Shown here: positions 43,559 to 52,642 of the stretch, one piece after another
How the letters are laid out: each line of letters starts with the position of its first letter
Position numbering within the stretch: position 1 is the first letter of the stretch
DNA from: SZUA-309 sp965230005
Lineage (GTDB): Bacteria; Pseudomonadota; Gammaproteobacteria; Pseudomonadales; Azotimanducaceae
Reading direction: 5' to 3'
Length of the DNA: 64,000 nt
NCBI GenBank assembly: GCA_965230005.1
Contig: OZ245934.1
Coordinates: forward strand, 5,084,001 to 5,148,000
Translations under genes and position numbers: made by a program
Notes under the pieces: model-generated
Databases searched by the model: none
Seen by the model: the letters and a program-made list of their open reading frames with translations, nothing else
What the model was told of the DNA's origin: nothing

Positions 43559-44964
43559 CCGCCTTAGCCGCCAGCCGCACCCCGCTGACGCTCGTGCAGA
43601 GCTTCGGCTTCGCTGCCTTTCTGATTGCCGTCGGCGTCATGGCCACCTGGATTTATCTGAAACGCTCGGCAGGCAGCGACGGCGTTCTGTCTGCCGAGCT
43701 CGAGCTCCTTGCGCTCGCGCCGCTGGAAGCTGCGCCTGCAGCGCCGGCCCAGGCCGCCGTGAGCGAGCTTGATACCTGGGTGCAGTTCGCCGAGGAAGCG
43801 TATGCAGCCGGTCGTATCGTGACGCCGGTGGCCGACAATGCCCTGTACTACTTCGAAAAAGCCCTCGAGGAGGCGCCGGACCACGCCGCCGCCCAGAACG
43901 GCATGGAGCGGGTGCTGCGGCATCTCGTCAGCGGGGCGGAAAGTGCCATTTTCCAGGGTGACTGGCAGGGTGGGCGCAGCTATGCGGAACGGCTGCAGGA
44001 GATCCGTCCGGACGATCCCCGGGCCGCGGGACTGCTGGCCCGCATCAATCGTTTCGAACAGCTCGAGAACCTGCTGGCACGAGCCGATCGGCAGGAAGCC
44101 GCCGCCCGGCTCACGGAACCCCCGGGCGACAACGCCCTGGAAACCTATCGTCGCATCCTCGAAATCGAGGCCGGCAACGAGAGCGCAAAGCAGGGGATCG
44201 CGTCCATCGTGCAGCGCCTGCTGGGCTTTGCTCAGTCGGCGGCCCTTGCCGGCGAGCAGGACAAGGCCGTCCGGCATCTGCGCAAGGTGCGCGCCATCGA
44301 CGCCCGCGCACCGGGTCTCGCGGATGCCGAACAGCTCGTCGCACAATGGTCTGAGCTGGTCAGCAATCAGCAACTCCAGGAGCAGCTCGAGGCGGCTTCC
44401 CTGGCCCTCGAGGAAGGACGCCTGACGACCCCCGATGAGCCGAACGCCCTGTCGCTCTTCGAGGCGGTGCTCACACAGGACCCGGCCTCGGAAGCCGCGA
44501 AACAGGGTAAACGGCTGGTGCTCCGGGCGCTCACGGAGCGGGCCTGGGGTGAAATTCGCGCCGGGCGCTTCCGTGATGCGGAAACGACCATCGAACATGC
44601 GCGCCTTGCGGGGGCGGAGTCCTATACCCTGGTAGAGCTCGAGGATGAGATCCTCTATGCGGAGGCTCTGGCGCGAGCCCGTCGCGGCGAATTCGATCGA
44701 CTCTATGCAATATCCGATCTGGAGCCGAAACGACGCGGAGTGCCGGAATACCCCCGCACGGCCAGTGGCGAAGGCTGGGTGGAACTGCGTTTCACGGTCG
44801 ACGAGGCGGGGCAGGTGGTGGATGCGACCGTCTTCGAGTCGAGCAATGCCACCTTTGAAGACGCGGCCGTGAAAGCCATCTACCGCTGGTCCTTCAAACC
44901 GCCGCTCTACAAGGGTAAGCCGATACCCGTGCGCAGCGGCGCCCGCTTCTCCTTCAAGGAGTAA
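43555..44964 (+). CDS. Membrane-anchored repeat protein with TonB C-terminal domain
   Basis: A 469-residue protein: a single N-terminal membrane helix (about 16-34), a helical region, then a TonB-type C-terminal domain (GWVELRFTVDEAGQVVDATV, ending at FSFKE, 407-469). The middle holds three TPR-like repeats of about 100 residues with DNAL or PNAL at 94-97, 192-195 and 296-299, each followed by a Y/F-ExxLExxP-type pair and an AxQGxxxxL helix. It should face the periplasm. Unlike true TonB there is no proline-rich spacer, and no ExbB/ExbD gene is nearby. The GTG start overlaps the response-regulator stop (GTGA), so it belongs to that signalling operon. Confidence 0.85.
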   Translation: MTALAASRTPLTLVQSFGFAAFLIAVGVMATWIYLKRSAGSDGVLSAELELLALAPLEAAPAAPAQAAVSELDTWVQFAEEAYAAGRIVTPVADNALYYFEKALEEAPDHAAAQNGMERVLRHLVSGAESAIFQGDWQGGRSYAERLQEIRPDDPRAAGLLARINRFEQLENLLARADRQEAAARLTEPPGDNALETYRRILEIEAGNESAKQGIASIVQRLLGFAQSAALAGEQDKAVRHLRKVRAIDARAPGLADAEQLVAQWSELVSNQQLQEQLEAASLALEEGRLTTPDEPNALSLFEAVLTQDPASEAAKQGKRLVLRALTERAWGEIRAGRFRDAETTIEHARLAGAESYTLVELEDEILYAEALARARRGEFDRLYAISDLEPKRRGVPEYPRTASGEGWVELRFTVDEAGQVVDATVFESSNATFEDAAVKAIYRWSFKPPLYKGKPIPVRSGARFSFKE

Positions 44965-44966
44965 CG

Positions 44967-45001
44967 CAGCAGGCCTCTCCCCGGTGTGATCCAGCCTGCT
45001 G
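44967..45001 (+). terminator. Weak hairpin after the kinase operon
   Basis: CAGCAGGC (44967-44974) and GCCTGCTG (44994-45001) can pair around a 19-base loop just after the TonB-domain gene. There is no T-run. A possible Rho-assisted terminator or RNA-end protector. Confidence 0.25.
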
Positions 45002-45069
45002 GAGGTCTCCCAAGAAGTCCTGCTGCTACGGTATGGTTGTCAGGGTATAGACAGCGGGGAAGCTGAAAC

Positions 45070-45930
45070 ATGCTGAGCATTCAACCGAGCGGCGCCGCCT
45101 GTGGTGCGACGGTCACTGGCGTCGATCTGAGCGGCGCTCTCGATGACGAGGTTCTGCGGCAGATCAGAGCAGCCTGGCTCGAACACCACGTGCTCGCTTT
45201 TCCGAACCAGGATCTCGACGATGCCGGACTGGTCCGGATAACCCGCGCCTTCGGTGGCCTCGGCGACGATCCCTTCTTCGAAGCCATTTCCGACGACAAT
45301 CCTGTGGTTGCCTTGACCCGCCGGGCCGATGAACAGGCGCCGGTATTCGCCGAAACCTGGCACAGCGACTGGAGCTTCAAAGAGAGTCCACCGATCGGCA
45401 CCTGTCTCTACAGCCTGGTCATTCCGCCGGTGGGCGGTGACACCAGCTTCATCAACCAGCAGAAGGCGCTCGAGGCCATGCCTGGAGAGCTCCGTGCCCG
45501 GATCGAAGGTCGGATCGCGCTGCACACCGCAGCCCTTGCCTATGGGCCGGATGGTACCTACGGAGAGCGGGAGATCGGTTCCGATCGGAGCATGAAGATC
45601 CGCTATTCCGACGAAGCCCGGGCGGTACAGAAACACCCGCTCATTCTCCGCCACCCTGAATCAGGGCGGGAAACGCTGTTCGGCTGCCTCGGCTACATCC
45701 TCGGCATCGAAGGCATGGAAGATGCGAGCGCCATGGACCTGATTCGCGAGGTCTATGACTGGCAGACCCGACCTGAATTTCAGTACCAGCATAAGTGGGA
45801 GGAGCGCATGCTGGTGATCTGGGACAACCGCAGCGTGCTGCATAAGGCCAACGGCGGCTACGACGGTTATGACAGGGAACTGCACAGGACCACAATCAGC
45901 GCCGATCCCGCGCTTTTCCTGGCCGCCTGA
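45070..45930 (+). CDS. TauD/TfdA family 2-oxoglutarate dioxygenase
   Basis: A 286-residue Fe(II)/2-oxoglutarate dioxygenase of the taurine/2,4-D dioxygenase family. Iron ligands are H98 and D100 in ETWHSDWSF and a distal His in SVLHKANG (H258), and the 2-oxoglutarate Arg is in LHRTTI (R273). It would hydroxylate an acidic or sulfonated substrate. It lies between the two TonB-domain genes but is separated by gaps of about 105 bases on each side, so it may be an independent unit. Confidence 0.92.
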   Translation: MLSIQPSGAACGATVTGVDLSGALDDEVLRQIRAAWLEHHVLAFPNQDLDDAGLVRITRAFGGLGDDPFFEAISDDNPVVALTRRADEQAPVFAETWHSDWSFKESPPIGTCLYSLVIPPVGGDTSFINQQKALEAMPGELRARIEGRIALHTAALAYGPDGTYGEREIGSDRSMKIRYSDEARAVQKHPLILRHPESGRETLFGCLGYILGIEGMEDASAMDLIREVYDWQTRPEFQYQHKWEERMLVIWDNRSVLHKANGGYDGYDRELHRTTISADPALFLAA

Positions 45931-46036
45931 GCACTTTCAACGCCTACATTTCCACACTTTCCGGGCCCTTGGGTGCGCCGGTAGACTGGTGCGCATAAGA
46001 ACGCGTGTGTTCTGAGCCTGGGGGCAGAAACGCACC

Positions 46037-48262
46037 ATGAAACCTGACGAGCAAGACGCCGTCGTCGGCTGGCATTTAATCGCCAGAGGCGGGGATATGA
46101 CCGCAAAGGTGCATGCCAGCATGCAGCTTGGCGTGCTGGCGTCTGGAGATCTCAGTTTCGAGCCCCTGGACGCGCTCATGGAGCTCGATCCCACGGCGGA
46201 AGAACTCAGGCTGCGGGTCCTGGCGGACGCCTTCGAGCTGGATGTGCCCGGCCGACCGCGCTGCCGCGAACTCACGGTCAGCCCGCAGACCCATGTGGTG
46301 CTCGATTTTCTCGGCCACACCCTCGATCTCGACAACGACTTCGCCCGCCCACGCCCGGTCGGCGAGGTGCTGGAAGTGCATCTGCTGCGCCTGGGCGAGC
46401 AGCGTCCGTCCCTGGGACCTCTGAGCGCCGGTCATCACGGGGACGACATCGTCCTGGCGGAAAGCGGCGTTGACCATGTGCAGCGCGAGCACGCCCTGGC
46501 CCGCTCGGAACGGCAGGCGAACGAGCTGGACCGGCCCGCCCGCCCGGAACTGCGTGTGCCGCTCATTGCGGCCGCCGCCATGCTGCTTATTCTCGGCGCC
46601 ATTGGTTTGAGCGCCGTGCTCGGTAGTAGGCAGGTGCCGGAAGCGGAGGCACCAGTGGCGGCACCCGTGCAGCAGCCTCCGCTGCAGGCGCCGGCGGCTG
46701 ACGGGGTGGTTGCCGCGCGGGTCAGTCCTGACGTCATGGAGCGTTTTGCGGCTCTGGTGGCAGCGGATCCGTTGCCGGACAAGGCGAGCCTCGACTTTGC
46801 CATCGAATCCCTGAAGTCCCTGCGCCTCGCCTATCCGGGGGACCCGTCCGTGGGCGTCGCGCTCGAACGCCTCACCGAGCGACTGGTCAACGAAGCCAGG
46901 CTCGCCTATGACCGTGGTGACGCCTTTGCAGCCGGCAGGCTCATTGAACAGGCGAGTTCCACCGGCGTGTCCCAGAGCCTGGTCGCCCGCACCCTCGATG
47001 CCTTTTCCAGCCGTGCGCCGGGCGCAGCGTCGGCCGAAATAACCGCGGCCGAACCGGCACCGGATCTGGATTCAGGCCCAATGCCTGCGGAAGTCGCGGA
47101 TGCAGAGAATGCGGCTCTTGCTGCGGCCGGGGGCACAGCGTTGGCGGACTCTGCCGATGCAGACACTGCCGCAGCACCCGCGTCTGCACCGGATCCCGCG
47201 GCGACCCAATCCGCCGCCGCCGCAGAAAGCGCTGAGGATGAAGAAGGGTCCGCTGCGGCGATCGCGGCGCTGGCCGGAGCCGCTGCCGTTGCTGCCAGTG
47301 CGCAGAATGAGGCGGATGAGAGCCCGGCGGAAGCGCCGCTATCGAGCCAGGAAGCGGTTGCCGCGGGGGCGGTGGCTGCGCCCGTCGCCGCAACGGGGTC
47401 GGCCAACCGATCGACGGAAGCAACGCTAAGGCAGCCCGCGGCGACAAATACCGCTGCGCCGGATACCGCCACACTGGAGCCGGTCGAGTCGATGGTCGTT
47501 GCGGAGACGCCAACGGAGGCGGAGACGGCGACGGTTGCGGAATCTACCGCCGTGAGTGACACGGACGCTCTGGCGGATGAGGCTGCACCCGCAGTGTCTG
47601 CGGATGCCCAGGCGGACGCTGGCAGCGGCGAGCTCGATGCCCTGGTGACCTCTGCGACCGGACTGGCCCTCGGTGCCCTGTCCGTGGAGCTGATTGTCAA
47701 CGGCGCGACGGCACCCGCTGCTTCCGACGTCGCCGCGGCGCCGGCCGGTAACCTCGTCGTCAACAACCCGACGCTGGAACCGGTGTATGCGCCGGACTCG
47801 CTGGAAGGCAGGGTGCGGGAAACGCTGGCACCGTTCCTCGATGAACCCACGGCCCCCAGCGCCAGCCGTCTGCCTGATGGTTTTGCCCAGGAAGATGCGT
47901 CCGCCTTCTCAGCACAACCGGCAAGCTACGATCTCACCGACGATCTGGAGGCGATTGCCGCAAGCACGGTGCCCTCGGGCCCGAGGTTCTTCCCCTTTTC
48001 GGAGCTGACGCCCACCTTTCAGGAGCCGCTGACCTACCCGCGCCGGATCATCGACACCGGCGGGGGATTCGTTGACGTGGAGTTCTCCGTGAACGAGCGC
48101 GGGCGCGTCGCTGATCTTGTGGTGCTGGGTGAGCCCCAGCCCATCTTCGCCCGCTCCGCTTCGCGGACCTTGCGGCGCTGGCGCTTCGAACCGGTGCTCG
48201 TCGACGGCAAACCCGTTACCGTTCGCACGGGCCTGCGGGTCACTTTTCAGAATCCGAATTAG
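46037..48262 (+). CDS. Large membrane protein with Ala/Glu-rich linker and TonB C-terminal domain
   Basis: A 741-residue protein. Residues 1-165 form a cytoplasmic domain I do not recognise (VHASMQLGVLASGDLSFEPLD, RCRELTVSPQTHVVLDFLGHTLD, then IVLAESGVDHVQREH). A membrane helix follows (LIAAAAMLLILGAIGLSAVLG). Beyond it are a helical TPR-like section (about 235-330), a low-complexity stretch rich in Ala, Glu, Ser, Thr and Pro of some 250 residues, and a TonB C-terminal domain (FVDVEFSVNERGRVADLVVL to the end). The layout resembles TonB but with a large cytoplasmic domain. It is probably a functional partner or paralogue of the protein at 43555. The hydrolase start lies nine bases after its stop. 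Confidence 0.82.
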   Translation: MKPDEQDAVVGWHLIARGGDMTAKVHASMQLGVLASGDLSFEPLDALMELDPTAEELRLRVLADAFELDVPGRPRCRELTVSPQTHVVLDFLGHTLDLDNDFARPRPVGEVLEVHLLRLGEQRPSLGPLSAGHHGDDIVLAESGVDHVQREHALARSERQANELDRPARPELRVPLIAAAAMLLILGAIGLSAVLGSRQVPEAEAPVAAPVQQPPLQAPAADGVVAARVSPDVMERFAALVAADPLPDKASLDFAIESLKSLRLAYPGDPSVGVALERLTERLVNEARLAYDRGDAFAAGRLIEQASSTGVSQSLVARTLDAFSSRAPGAASAEITAAEPAPDLDSGPMPAEVADAENAALAAAGGTALADSADADTAAAPASAPDPAATQSAAAAESAEDEEGSAAAIAALAGAAAVAASAQNEADESPAEAPLSSQEAVAAGAVAAPVAATGSANRSTEATLRQPAATNTAAPDTATLEPVESMVVAETPTEAETATVAESTAVSDTDALADEAAPAVSADAQADAGSGELDALVTSATGLALGALSVELIVNGATAPAASDVAAAPAGNLVVNNPTLEPVYAPDSLEGRVRETLAPFLDEPTAPSASRLPDGFAQEDASAFSAQPASYDLTDDLEAIAASTVPSGPRFFPFSELTPTFQEPLTYPRRIIDTGGGFVDVEFSVNERGRVADLVVLGEPQPIFARSASRTLRRWRFEPVLVDGKPVTVRTGLRVTFQNPN

Positions 48263-48271
48263 TCAGGCTTT

Positions 48272-49036
48272 ATGGCGACACTCGACAGAAACGGGGTGAC
48301 ACTGAACTACGAGGTCTACGGCAGCGGTCCGGCGCTGCTCCTGACCCACGGCTTCTCAGCCACGGCCCGCATGTGGGATCCACAGATCGAAGTGCTCAGC
48401 GCCCGCCACACGCTCATTCTCTGGGACCTGCGCGGCCACGGTCTCTCCGCTGCGCCCGAGGCGTCGGAAGCCTATCTCGAGCGCGAGGCGACCAGAGACA
48501 TGGCGGCGCTGCTCGACGCGGTGGGGGCCGACGAGGCCATCATCGGTGGTCTCTCCCTCGGCGGCTATCTGTCCCTTGCGTTTCACTGCGACTGTCCCGA
48601 GCGAACCCGGGCGCTGCTCATCATCGACACGGGGCCGGGCTACAAGCGTGACGACGGGCGCGCGGCCTGGAACCGCCAGGCCAACGCCATGGCCGACAGC
48701 ATCGAGCGCGACGGTATGGCGGCCCTGACCGGGGGCTCCGCAGAACGGGCGGCGGCGGTGCATCAGGACCTCAATGGCGTGGTTCGTGCCGGCCGGTCGC
48801 TACTGACGCAGCATTCTCCCCGGGTCATCGAATCGCTGCCGACGATCGATGTGCCGAGTCTTGTGGTTGTCGGTGCGCAGGACGAGCCTTTCCTCGCTGC
48901 GACAAACTACATGGCGGCGAAGATTCCGGGGGCAGAAAAAGTCATCGTCCCCGAGGCGGGCCATGCGGTGAATCTCGACCAGCCTCAGGCCTTCAATGCG
49001 GCGGTCTGCGATTTTCTCGATCGCCAGGGGCTCTGA
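48272..49036 (+). CDS. Alpha/beta hydrolase
   Basis: A 254-residue alpha/beta hydrolase. THGFSATARMW gives the oxyanion region, the nucleophile elbow is GGLSLGGYLS (S95), the acid is Asp in VVGAQDEPF and the base is EAGHAVNLD. It resembles 3-oxoadipate enol-lactonase and related carboxylic-ester hydrolases. The ATG lies nine bases after the TonB-domain gene, so it may share that transcript, though functional linkage is unclear. Confidence 0.88.
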   Translation: MATLDRNGVTLNYEVYGSGPALLLTHGFSATARMWDPQIEVLSARHTLILWDLRGHGLSAAPEASEAYLEREATRDMAALLDAVGADEAIIGGLSLGGYLSLAFHCDCPERTRALLIIDTGPGYKRDDGRAAWNRQANAMADSIERDGMAALTGGSAERAAAVHQDLNGVVRAGRSLLTQHSPRVIESLPTIDVPSLVVVGAQDEPFLAATNYMAAKIPGAEKVIVPEAGHAVNLDQPQAFNAAVCDFLDRQGL

Positions 49037-49055
49037 CCCCCAACTTTCTTAAGAA

Positions 49056-49085
49056 TTTCACGGCTTCCGGGCCAGCCTCTATACT
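49056..49085 (+). promoter_or_regulatory. Candidate promoter for the molybdenum hydroxylase genes
   Basis: TATACT (49080-49085) is a strong -10 match. A weak -35, TTTCAC (49056-49061), lies 18 bases upstream. The predicted start leaves a leader of about 50 bases before the ATG at 49142. Confidence 0.4.
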
Positions 49086-49141
49086 CGGAGTCGCCGCGAA
49101 CCCGGCATGAAGCCGCTGGTTGCGTGTGGCCAGGAGAGACC

Positions 49142-49669
49142 ATGATTGAATTCAACGTCAATGGCGTTCGTGAGACCGTCGATGTTGCCCCTGATACGCC
49201 CCTGCTCTGGGTCGTTCGGGAGCGCCTCGGCCTCACGGGCACGAAGTTCGGCTGCGGAATTGCCCAGTGTGGCGCCTGCACCATCCATCTGAACGGCCGG
49301 CCGGTCCGTTCCTGCGTGACCCCCGTCGCTGCCGCTGCAGGCGGTGAGGTGCTGACCATCGAGGGGCTCGCGAAAGACGGCGAGCTGCATCCCGTGCAGC
49401 AGGCCTGGATCGACCACCAGGTGCCGCAGTGCGGCTACTGCCAGTCCGGGCAGATCATGTCGGCGGTGGCGCTGCTCGAGGAGAATCCGAACCCCGACGA
49501 CGAAGCCATCAATGCGGCCATGAACGGAAACGTATGCCGTTGCGGGATGTATTCGCGCATACGCAAGGCCATCAAAACGGCTGCCGGTGGTGTCGCCATC
49601 TACGACCCGGCGGCACCTGCAGCTGCGGATGCGCCTTCGAGCGTTGCCAGGGAGGTGAGTCATGGGTAA
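49142..49669 (+). CDS. (2Fe-2S)-binding subunit of a molybdenum hydroxylase (isoquinoline 1-oxidoreductase type)
   Basis: A 175-residue electron-transfer subunit of the xanthine-oxidase family. The plant-type [2Fe-2S] site is FGCGIAQCGACT (C38, C43, C46, with C58). The second cluster is CGYC (C97, C100) and VCRC (C132, C134). Together with the following subunit it would hydroxylate an N-heterocycle or oxidise an aldehyde. The ATG at 49142 follows AGGAGAG. It overlaps the large-subunit start by eight bases. Confidence 0.92.
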   Translation: MIEFNVNGVRETVDVAPDTPLLWVVRERLGLTGTKFGCGIAQCGACTIHLNGRPVRSCVTPVAAAAGGEVLTIEGLAKDGELHPVQQAWIDHQVPQCGYCQSGQIMSAVALLEENPNPDDEAINAAMNGNVCRCGMYSRIRKAIKTAAGGVAIYDPAAPAAADAPSSVAREVSHG

Positions 49670-51893
49670 GTGGTCACGTCGCGGTTTCATCACAGCCGGC
49701 GTCGTTGCCGGTGGCGCGCTGGTCGTTGGCGTGGCGATCCGCCCGGGGCATCGCGCGTCGAAGCTCGCCCCGCTGGTGACGGAAGGGGACGAAACGCTCG
49801 TCAGCGCCTGGGTGAAAATCGATCCGAACAATCAGGTGACGGCGATCGTGCCGCACTCGGAAATGGGTCAGGGGGCGCAGACGGCCCTGGCGCAGATGCT
49901 CGCGGAGGAACTCGATGCGCGCTGGGAGGACGTGTCGTTCATGGAGGCACCGGCGCATGACGAGTATGCCAACTACATGCTCGGCAAAGGCTTCCTCCTG
50001 GGTGAAGCCGAAGTGCCGAAGGCCCTGGTCGGCACGGTTGACGGCGTCTTTCTGCAGGTGGCGAAGGCCATGCGCCTGCAGATTACCGGCGGCAGTCTGA
50101 GCGTTCGCGCTACCGGTGCCTACGGCATGCGCGTTGCGGGTGCGGCTGCCCGGGAACTGCTCGTCAAAGCGGCGGCTCAGGCCTGGCAGGTGCCCGTTGC
50201 CGAAGTTGAGGCCCGGGAAGGTCAGCTGTTCCACCAGGCCAGCGGACGTCAGGCACCCTTTGCCGAGTTTGCTGCTGCAGCAGCAGAGATGACGCCGTCC
50301 TACACGCCAGAGCTCAAGAATCCCGAGGACTTCCGCATCGTGGGTCAAAGCGTGCCGCGGCACGACATTCCGGCCAAGGTGGACGGCACGGCAATGTTCG
50401 GCATCGACGCTGAAGTCCCTGGCATGCAGATCGCTACGATCAAAGCCGCACCGGTGTTTGGCGCTGCGGTCGCGTCCGTGGACGATTCAGCAGCCCGCAG
50501 CCAGGCTGGGGTGAGCGACGTGGTGCAGCTCGACGATGCGGTGGCCGTGATCGCCGACAGTTACTGGACGGCCCGGCAGGCGCTCAGCAAGGTCGCCATC
50601 GAGTGGACCCAGCCCGAACAGACTGCCGTCAGCCAGGAAGACATCTTCGCCCAGTTCGATGCGGATATGGATCGTGCCAGGGCGGAAGGCGCAGAGCAGG
50701 AAGACGTGCGGGTTGGCGATGTTGCCGGCGCGTTCGGTTCCGCGAGCCAGACGGTGGAAGCGACCTATCGCGTGCCGTATCTCGCCCACGCCTGCATGGA
50801 ACCCATGAACGCAACGGTTGCTATCGACGGCGAGCGCTGCACGGTCTGGGTCGGCTCGCAGAATCCGCTGGGCACCCGGTACGCGGTTGCTGAGGCGCTC
50901 GAGCTCGATGTCGACAAAGTCACGGTACACAACCACATGATGGGTGGTGGCTTCGGGCGCCGGGCCACGGACGATGCCGTGGTGCAGGCCGCGCTGCTTG
51001 CGCGCGCGGCAGGCACGCCGGTGAAGCTCATCTGGTCTCGCGAAGAAGACGTGCAGCACGACCACTACCGGCCGGCGATTACCAGCCGCTTCAAGGCATC
51101 CCTCGATGCCGATGGCGTCCCCACGGCCTGGGAAAACCAGTACGTGGACAAGCACGAGCCGGCGGAAGCGCCGCACATCCCTTACGCGGTGCCGAACCAG
51201 TACATTCACTATGCCGATTCACCGACCCACGTGCCTTTCGGGCCCTGGCGGAGCGTTGATCACTCACAGCACGGCTTCTTCACGGAGTCTTTCGTCGACG
51301 AGCTCGCCGGCGCCGCCGGGCAGGATCCCTACGGGTATCGACGCACGCTCCTGAAAGACGCGCCGCGGCACCGCGCGGTGCTCGACAAAGCGGCAGAGCT
51401 TGCTGGCTGGGGTGAAAGCCTCGAGACCGGTCGCGGCCGCGGGATCGCGCTGCAGAGCTCCTTCGGCTCCATCGTCGCCCAGGTCGTGGACGTCACCGTC
51501 AGCGACGGTGACGTCAGCGTCGATCGCGTGGTCTGCGCTGTCGATCCCGGGATTGCCGTCACCCCTGATGGCCTCACCGCGCAGATGGAATCGGGCATCA
51601 TCTACGGCCTCACGGCTGCGCTCCATGGCGACATTCAGATCGATCAGGGCGCCGTCGTGCAGTCGAACTTTCACGACTACCCTATGGTGCGTATGGCCGA
51701 CTCGCCGCAGATCGACGTGCACATCATCAACAGCGGTGAGGCCATGGGCGGAGCCGGTGAACCGGGCACCCCTGGCATTGCACCGGCATTGACCAACGCC
51801 ATCTATGCCGCCACGGGTACGCGGGTGCGACAGCTGCCGGTCAGTCAGTACGACCTGACGTTCAGCGTCGAGGAAGCGGAAGAGGTGATCTGA
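49662..51893 (+). CDS. Molybdopterin-binding subunit of a molybdenum hydroxylase (isoquinoline 1-oxidoreductase beta type), Tat-exported
   Basis: A 743-residue large subunit. An N-terminal twin-Arg signal (SRRGFITAG then a hydrophobic stretch) predicts Tat export of the folded enzyme, usual for the IorB-like branch. Molybdopterin-binding motifs include HSEMGQGAQTALAQMLAEEL, MMGGGFGRRATDD and the C-terminal GGAGEPGTP, whose Glu is the catalytic base. The IorAB type has no FAD subunit and passes electrons to a cytochrome or membrane acceptor. No maturation gene (XdhC-like) is adjacent. The substrate is unknown. Confidence 0.92.
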   Translation: MGKWSRRGFITAGVVAGGALVVGVAIRPGHRASKLAPLVTEGDETLVSAWVKIDPNNQVTAIVPHSEMGQGAQTALAQMLAEELDARWEDVSFMEAPAHDEYANYMLGKGFLLGEAEVPKALVGTVDGVFLQVAKAMRLQITGGSLSVRATGAYGMRVAGAAARELLVKAAAQAWQVPVAEVEAREGQLFHQASGRQAPFAEFAAAAAEMTPSYTPELKNPEDFRIVGQSVPRHDIPAKVDGTAMFGIDAEVPGMQIATIKAAPVFGAAVASVDDSAARSQAGVSDVVQLDDAVAVIADSYWTARQALSKVAIEWTQPEQTAVSQEDIFAQFDADMDRARAEGAEQEDVRVGDVAGAFGSASQTVEATYRVPYLAHACMEPMNATVAIDGERCTVWVGSQNPLGTRYAVAEALELDVDKVTVHNHMMGGGFGRRATDDAVVQAALLARAAGTPVKLIWSREEDVQHDHYRPAITSRFKASLDADGVPTAWENQYVDKHEPAEAPHIPYAVPNQYIHYADSPTHVPFGPWRSVDHSQHGFFTESFVDELAGAAGQDPYGYRRTLLKDAPRHRAVLDKAAELAGWGESLETGRGRGIALQSSFGSIVAQVVDVTVSDGDVSVDRVVCAVDPGIAVTPDGLTAQMESGIIYGLTAALHGDIQIDQGAVVQSNFHDYPMVRMADSPQIDVHIINSGEAMGGAGEPGTPGIAPALTNAIYAATGTRVRQLPVSQYDLTFSVEEAEEVI

Positions 51894-51899
51894 TCCGGT

Positions 51900-51925
51900 G
51901 AGCGCCGAAGGCCACTTCGGCGCTC
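51900..51925. terminator. Bidirectional hairpin between convergent genes
   Basis: GAGCGCCGAAG (51900-51910) and CTTCGGCGCTC (51915-51925) form a perfect 11-pair stem with a GCCA loop. It sits six bases after the molybdenum-hydroxylase stop and before the convergent DUF3750 stop. The following tract is pyrimidine-rich (CTCTC) rather than a T-run. Confidence 0.6.
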
Positions 51926-51938
51926 CTCTCAGCAGCCG

Positions 51939-52523
51939 TCAGCGGACGCCGGTCGTCGCCTTCAGCCGTGGATACTCATCGAGCATCCAGGATTTGCCGA
52001 TGGCCTTGGTCGGCAGGGACAGCCCCAGTTGAGGAACCTCGAGGCCGATCCAGGCCGTGAAGGAGTTGCTGTTCGGCCCGGGCCACATGACGTATTCGTT
52101 CGCAAAGGGATAGCTCACCGCCGCCGCATGGACCGACTCGATGAGCGGTTCTGCGTCGGGGCCCGTGATTTCGTGGAGCAGCGTTGGTTTCGCACCGAAC
52201 CAGTCGCCGTCCGGATTGCCGGTGCTGATGGCCACCACCGGCTGACCCCGCCGCGCGCGCCAGCCGATCACCTGGTACTTCGTATAACGGTCAGCACCTG
52301 CGGGTTTGGTCACCACCCAGGTGTGAATGGCGAAGCGGCCCCTCACACCCCAGACGTCCGCCCCATAAATCTGAATCACCGCATCGGGATGAGCAGCCGG
52401 GTCCGGCGCTCGGGCAGGGCCTGCGGGCTTCGGAGTCAGCGCCCAGGACAGCGTGGTGAGCGCCATGGCGCCGACGGCGACGGTGGCAAGCATGAACATG
52501 GCGATCCTTCGCATGATGCGCAT
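51939..52523 (-). CDS. DUF3750 domain-containing exported protein
   Basis: A 194-residue protein beginning with a hydrophobic signal or anchor (IAMFMLATVAVGAMALTTLSWAL), then IQIYGADVWGVRGRFAIHTWVVTKPAG, IGWRARRGQPV and YPFANEYVMWPGPNSNSFTAWI. This matches the DUF3750 pattern; function unknown, though the conserved His, Asn and Cys-free core recall NlpC/P60-like folds. The ATG at 52523 is chosen because the hydrophobic segment starts at once; its ribosome site is weak and the frame is open further upstream. Confidence 0.78.
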   Translation of the reverse strand: MRIMRRIAMFMLATVAVGAMALTTLSWALTPKPAGPARAPDPAAHPDAVIQIYGADVWGVRGRFAIHTWVVTKPAGADRYTKYQVIGWRARRGQPVVAISTGNPDGDWFGAKPTLLHEITGPDAEPLIESVHAAAVSYPFANEYVMWPGPNSNSFTAWIGLEVPQLGLSLPTKAIGKSWMLDEYPRLKATTGVR

Positions 52524-52642
52524 GGGCGCATGGAAGCAGAAAGGAAGTGGAACCGCCAGCCTGAGGATGCCAGCGTCCGACCGGTTCTGGACTTCTCCGG
52601 CAGTGGGTCCAGAATGCCAGGAAGCCACGGGAGGGGAGCCCG

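Noticed and set aside
46906..47850. A 314-codon minus-strand Ser/Ala-rich frame
   Set aside because: It is the complement of the Ala/Glu-rich linker of the TonB-domain protein; composition explains it.
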